DNA from: a bacterium
GTDB taxonomy: Bacteria > Bacteroidota > Ignavibacteria > Kapaibacteriales > UBA2268
Direction: 5' to 3'
Length of the DNA stretch: 5,670 bases
Assembly (NCBI GenBank): GCA_030426865.1
Contig: JAUHXN010000197.1
Location: 1 to 5,670, forward strand
In this document: positions 5,554 to 5,670 of the stretch, one piece after another
How the letters are laid out: each line of letters starts with the position of its first letter
Position numbering within the stretch: position 1 is the first letter of the stretch
Notes under the pieces: generated by a model
What the model saw: only the letters and a program-made list of their open reading frames with translations
Told to the model about the DNA's origin: nothing
Database searches by the model: none
Made by a program: the position numbers and the translations under genes

Positions 5554-5670
5554 AAAAGGGATTGATGCCGATGCACTGATCAAAAAGATCGGGGCTTTTC
5601 AGGTGGCTATTCCTTCCTGGGCGCTGGGCACCGGCGGCACCCGTTTTGGTCGTTTCCCCGGTGGTGGCGA
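5507..5670 (+). CDS. rhaI: RhaI-type L-rhamnose/sugar isomerase, N-terminal fragment
   Basis: From about 5507 a different + frame (codons starting at 5507, 5510 and so on) reads AAHREAYAFQQLQLDKKGID, then ADALIKKIGAFQVAIP, then SWALGTGGTRFGRFPGGG, open to the window end. The AFQVAxPSWxxGTGGTRFxRFPG stretch is the characteristic N-terminal part of the TIM-barrel RhaI family of L-rhamnose isomerases, which convert L-rhamnose to L-rhamnulose in the cytoplasm. Related sugar isomerases share it. The true start codon is missing: in-frame sequence before 5507 belongs to the SBBP gene, so perhaps 15-20 N-terminal residues are lost. GC-rich codons (CTG, GGC, ACC) contrast strongly with the SBBP gene. 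Either a recombination or deletion fused two loci here or two genomes were joined in assembly. Confidence 0.68.

Noticed and set aside
5385..5576. Minus-strand frame across the SBBP/isomerase junction
   Set aside because: It spans two different genes in antisense and resembles no family.

Overview
This window reads as a short Mu-like phage gene cassette in DNA of a low-GC bacterium, probably of the Bacteroidota or a close relative. The evidence for the host is indirect. There is an SBBP-repeat secreted protein of a kind common there, a terminal piece resembling Bacteroidota-type L-rhamnose/sugar isomerases, and phage genes whose wording matches families I know mainly from Bacteroidota prophages. 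No rRNA, tRNA, CRISPR array, integrase or transposase is visible.

Layout. Positions 1-295 hold no full gene. They contain a possible 3' end of a + strand gene (1-30), two adjacent imperfect palindromic repeats (85-158 and 168-244), and a perfect 10-bp hairpin (253-279) placed as a terminator for the genes to its right. Positions 296-4732 hold seven tightly packed minus-strand genes, read right to left: a DUF1320 (Mu gp36-like) head protein, a three-helix membrane protein (putative holin), a CHAP-like endolysin, a small putative virion protein, a tail fibre with a carbohydrate-binding-type lectin layout, a membrane-anchored beta-rich protein of unknown role, and a DUF935 (Mu gp29-like) portal protein. 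Neighbours overlap or lie within a few bases, and most have strong Shine-Dalgarno sequences, so they look like one translationally coupled transcript ending at the hairpin. Together they would supply part of the head, the lysis pair and the host-recognition fibre. Terminase, major capsid, protease, tail tube and transposition genes are absent, so this is a fragment, a rearranged remnant, or a contig edge effect.

Positions 4733-4920 form the divergent spacer. They include an open + frame (4756-4860) that looks like the broken 3' end of a gene. A signal-peptide-bearing SBBP beta-propeller protein starts at 4921 but loses its repeat pattern near 5503-5513. From there, in another frame and with clearly higher GC, the sequence encodes the N-terminal part of a RhaI-type isomerase that runs off the window. 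This switch is the sharpest discontinuity in the window and is either a genuine recombination or deletion junction or an assembly chimera.

I do not see a convincing undescribed defence or mobile system. The most worthwhile points are the gene order of the phage cassette, the domain nested in the fibre, the unassigned membrane protein between fibre and portal, and the two apparent junctions on the right side.
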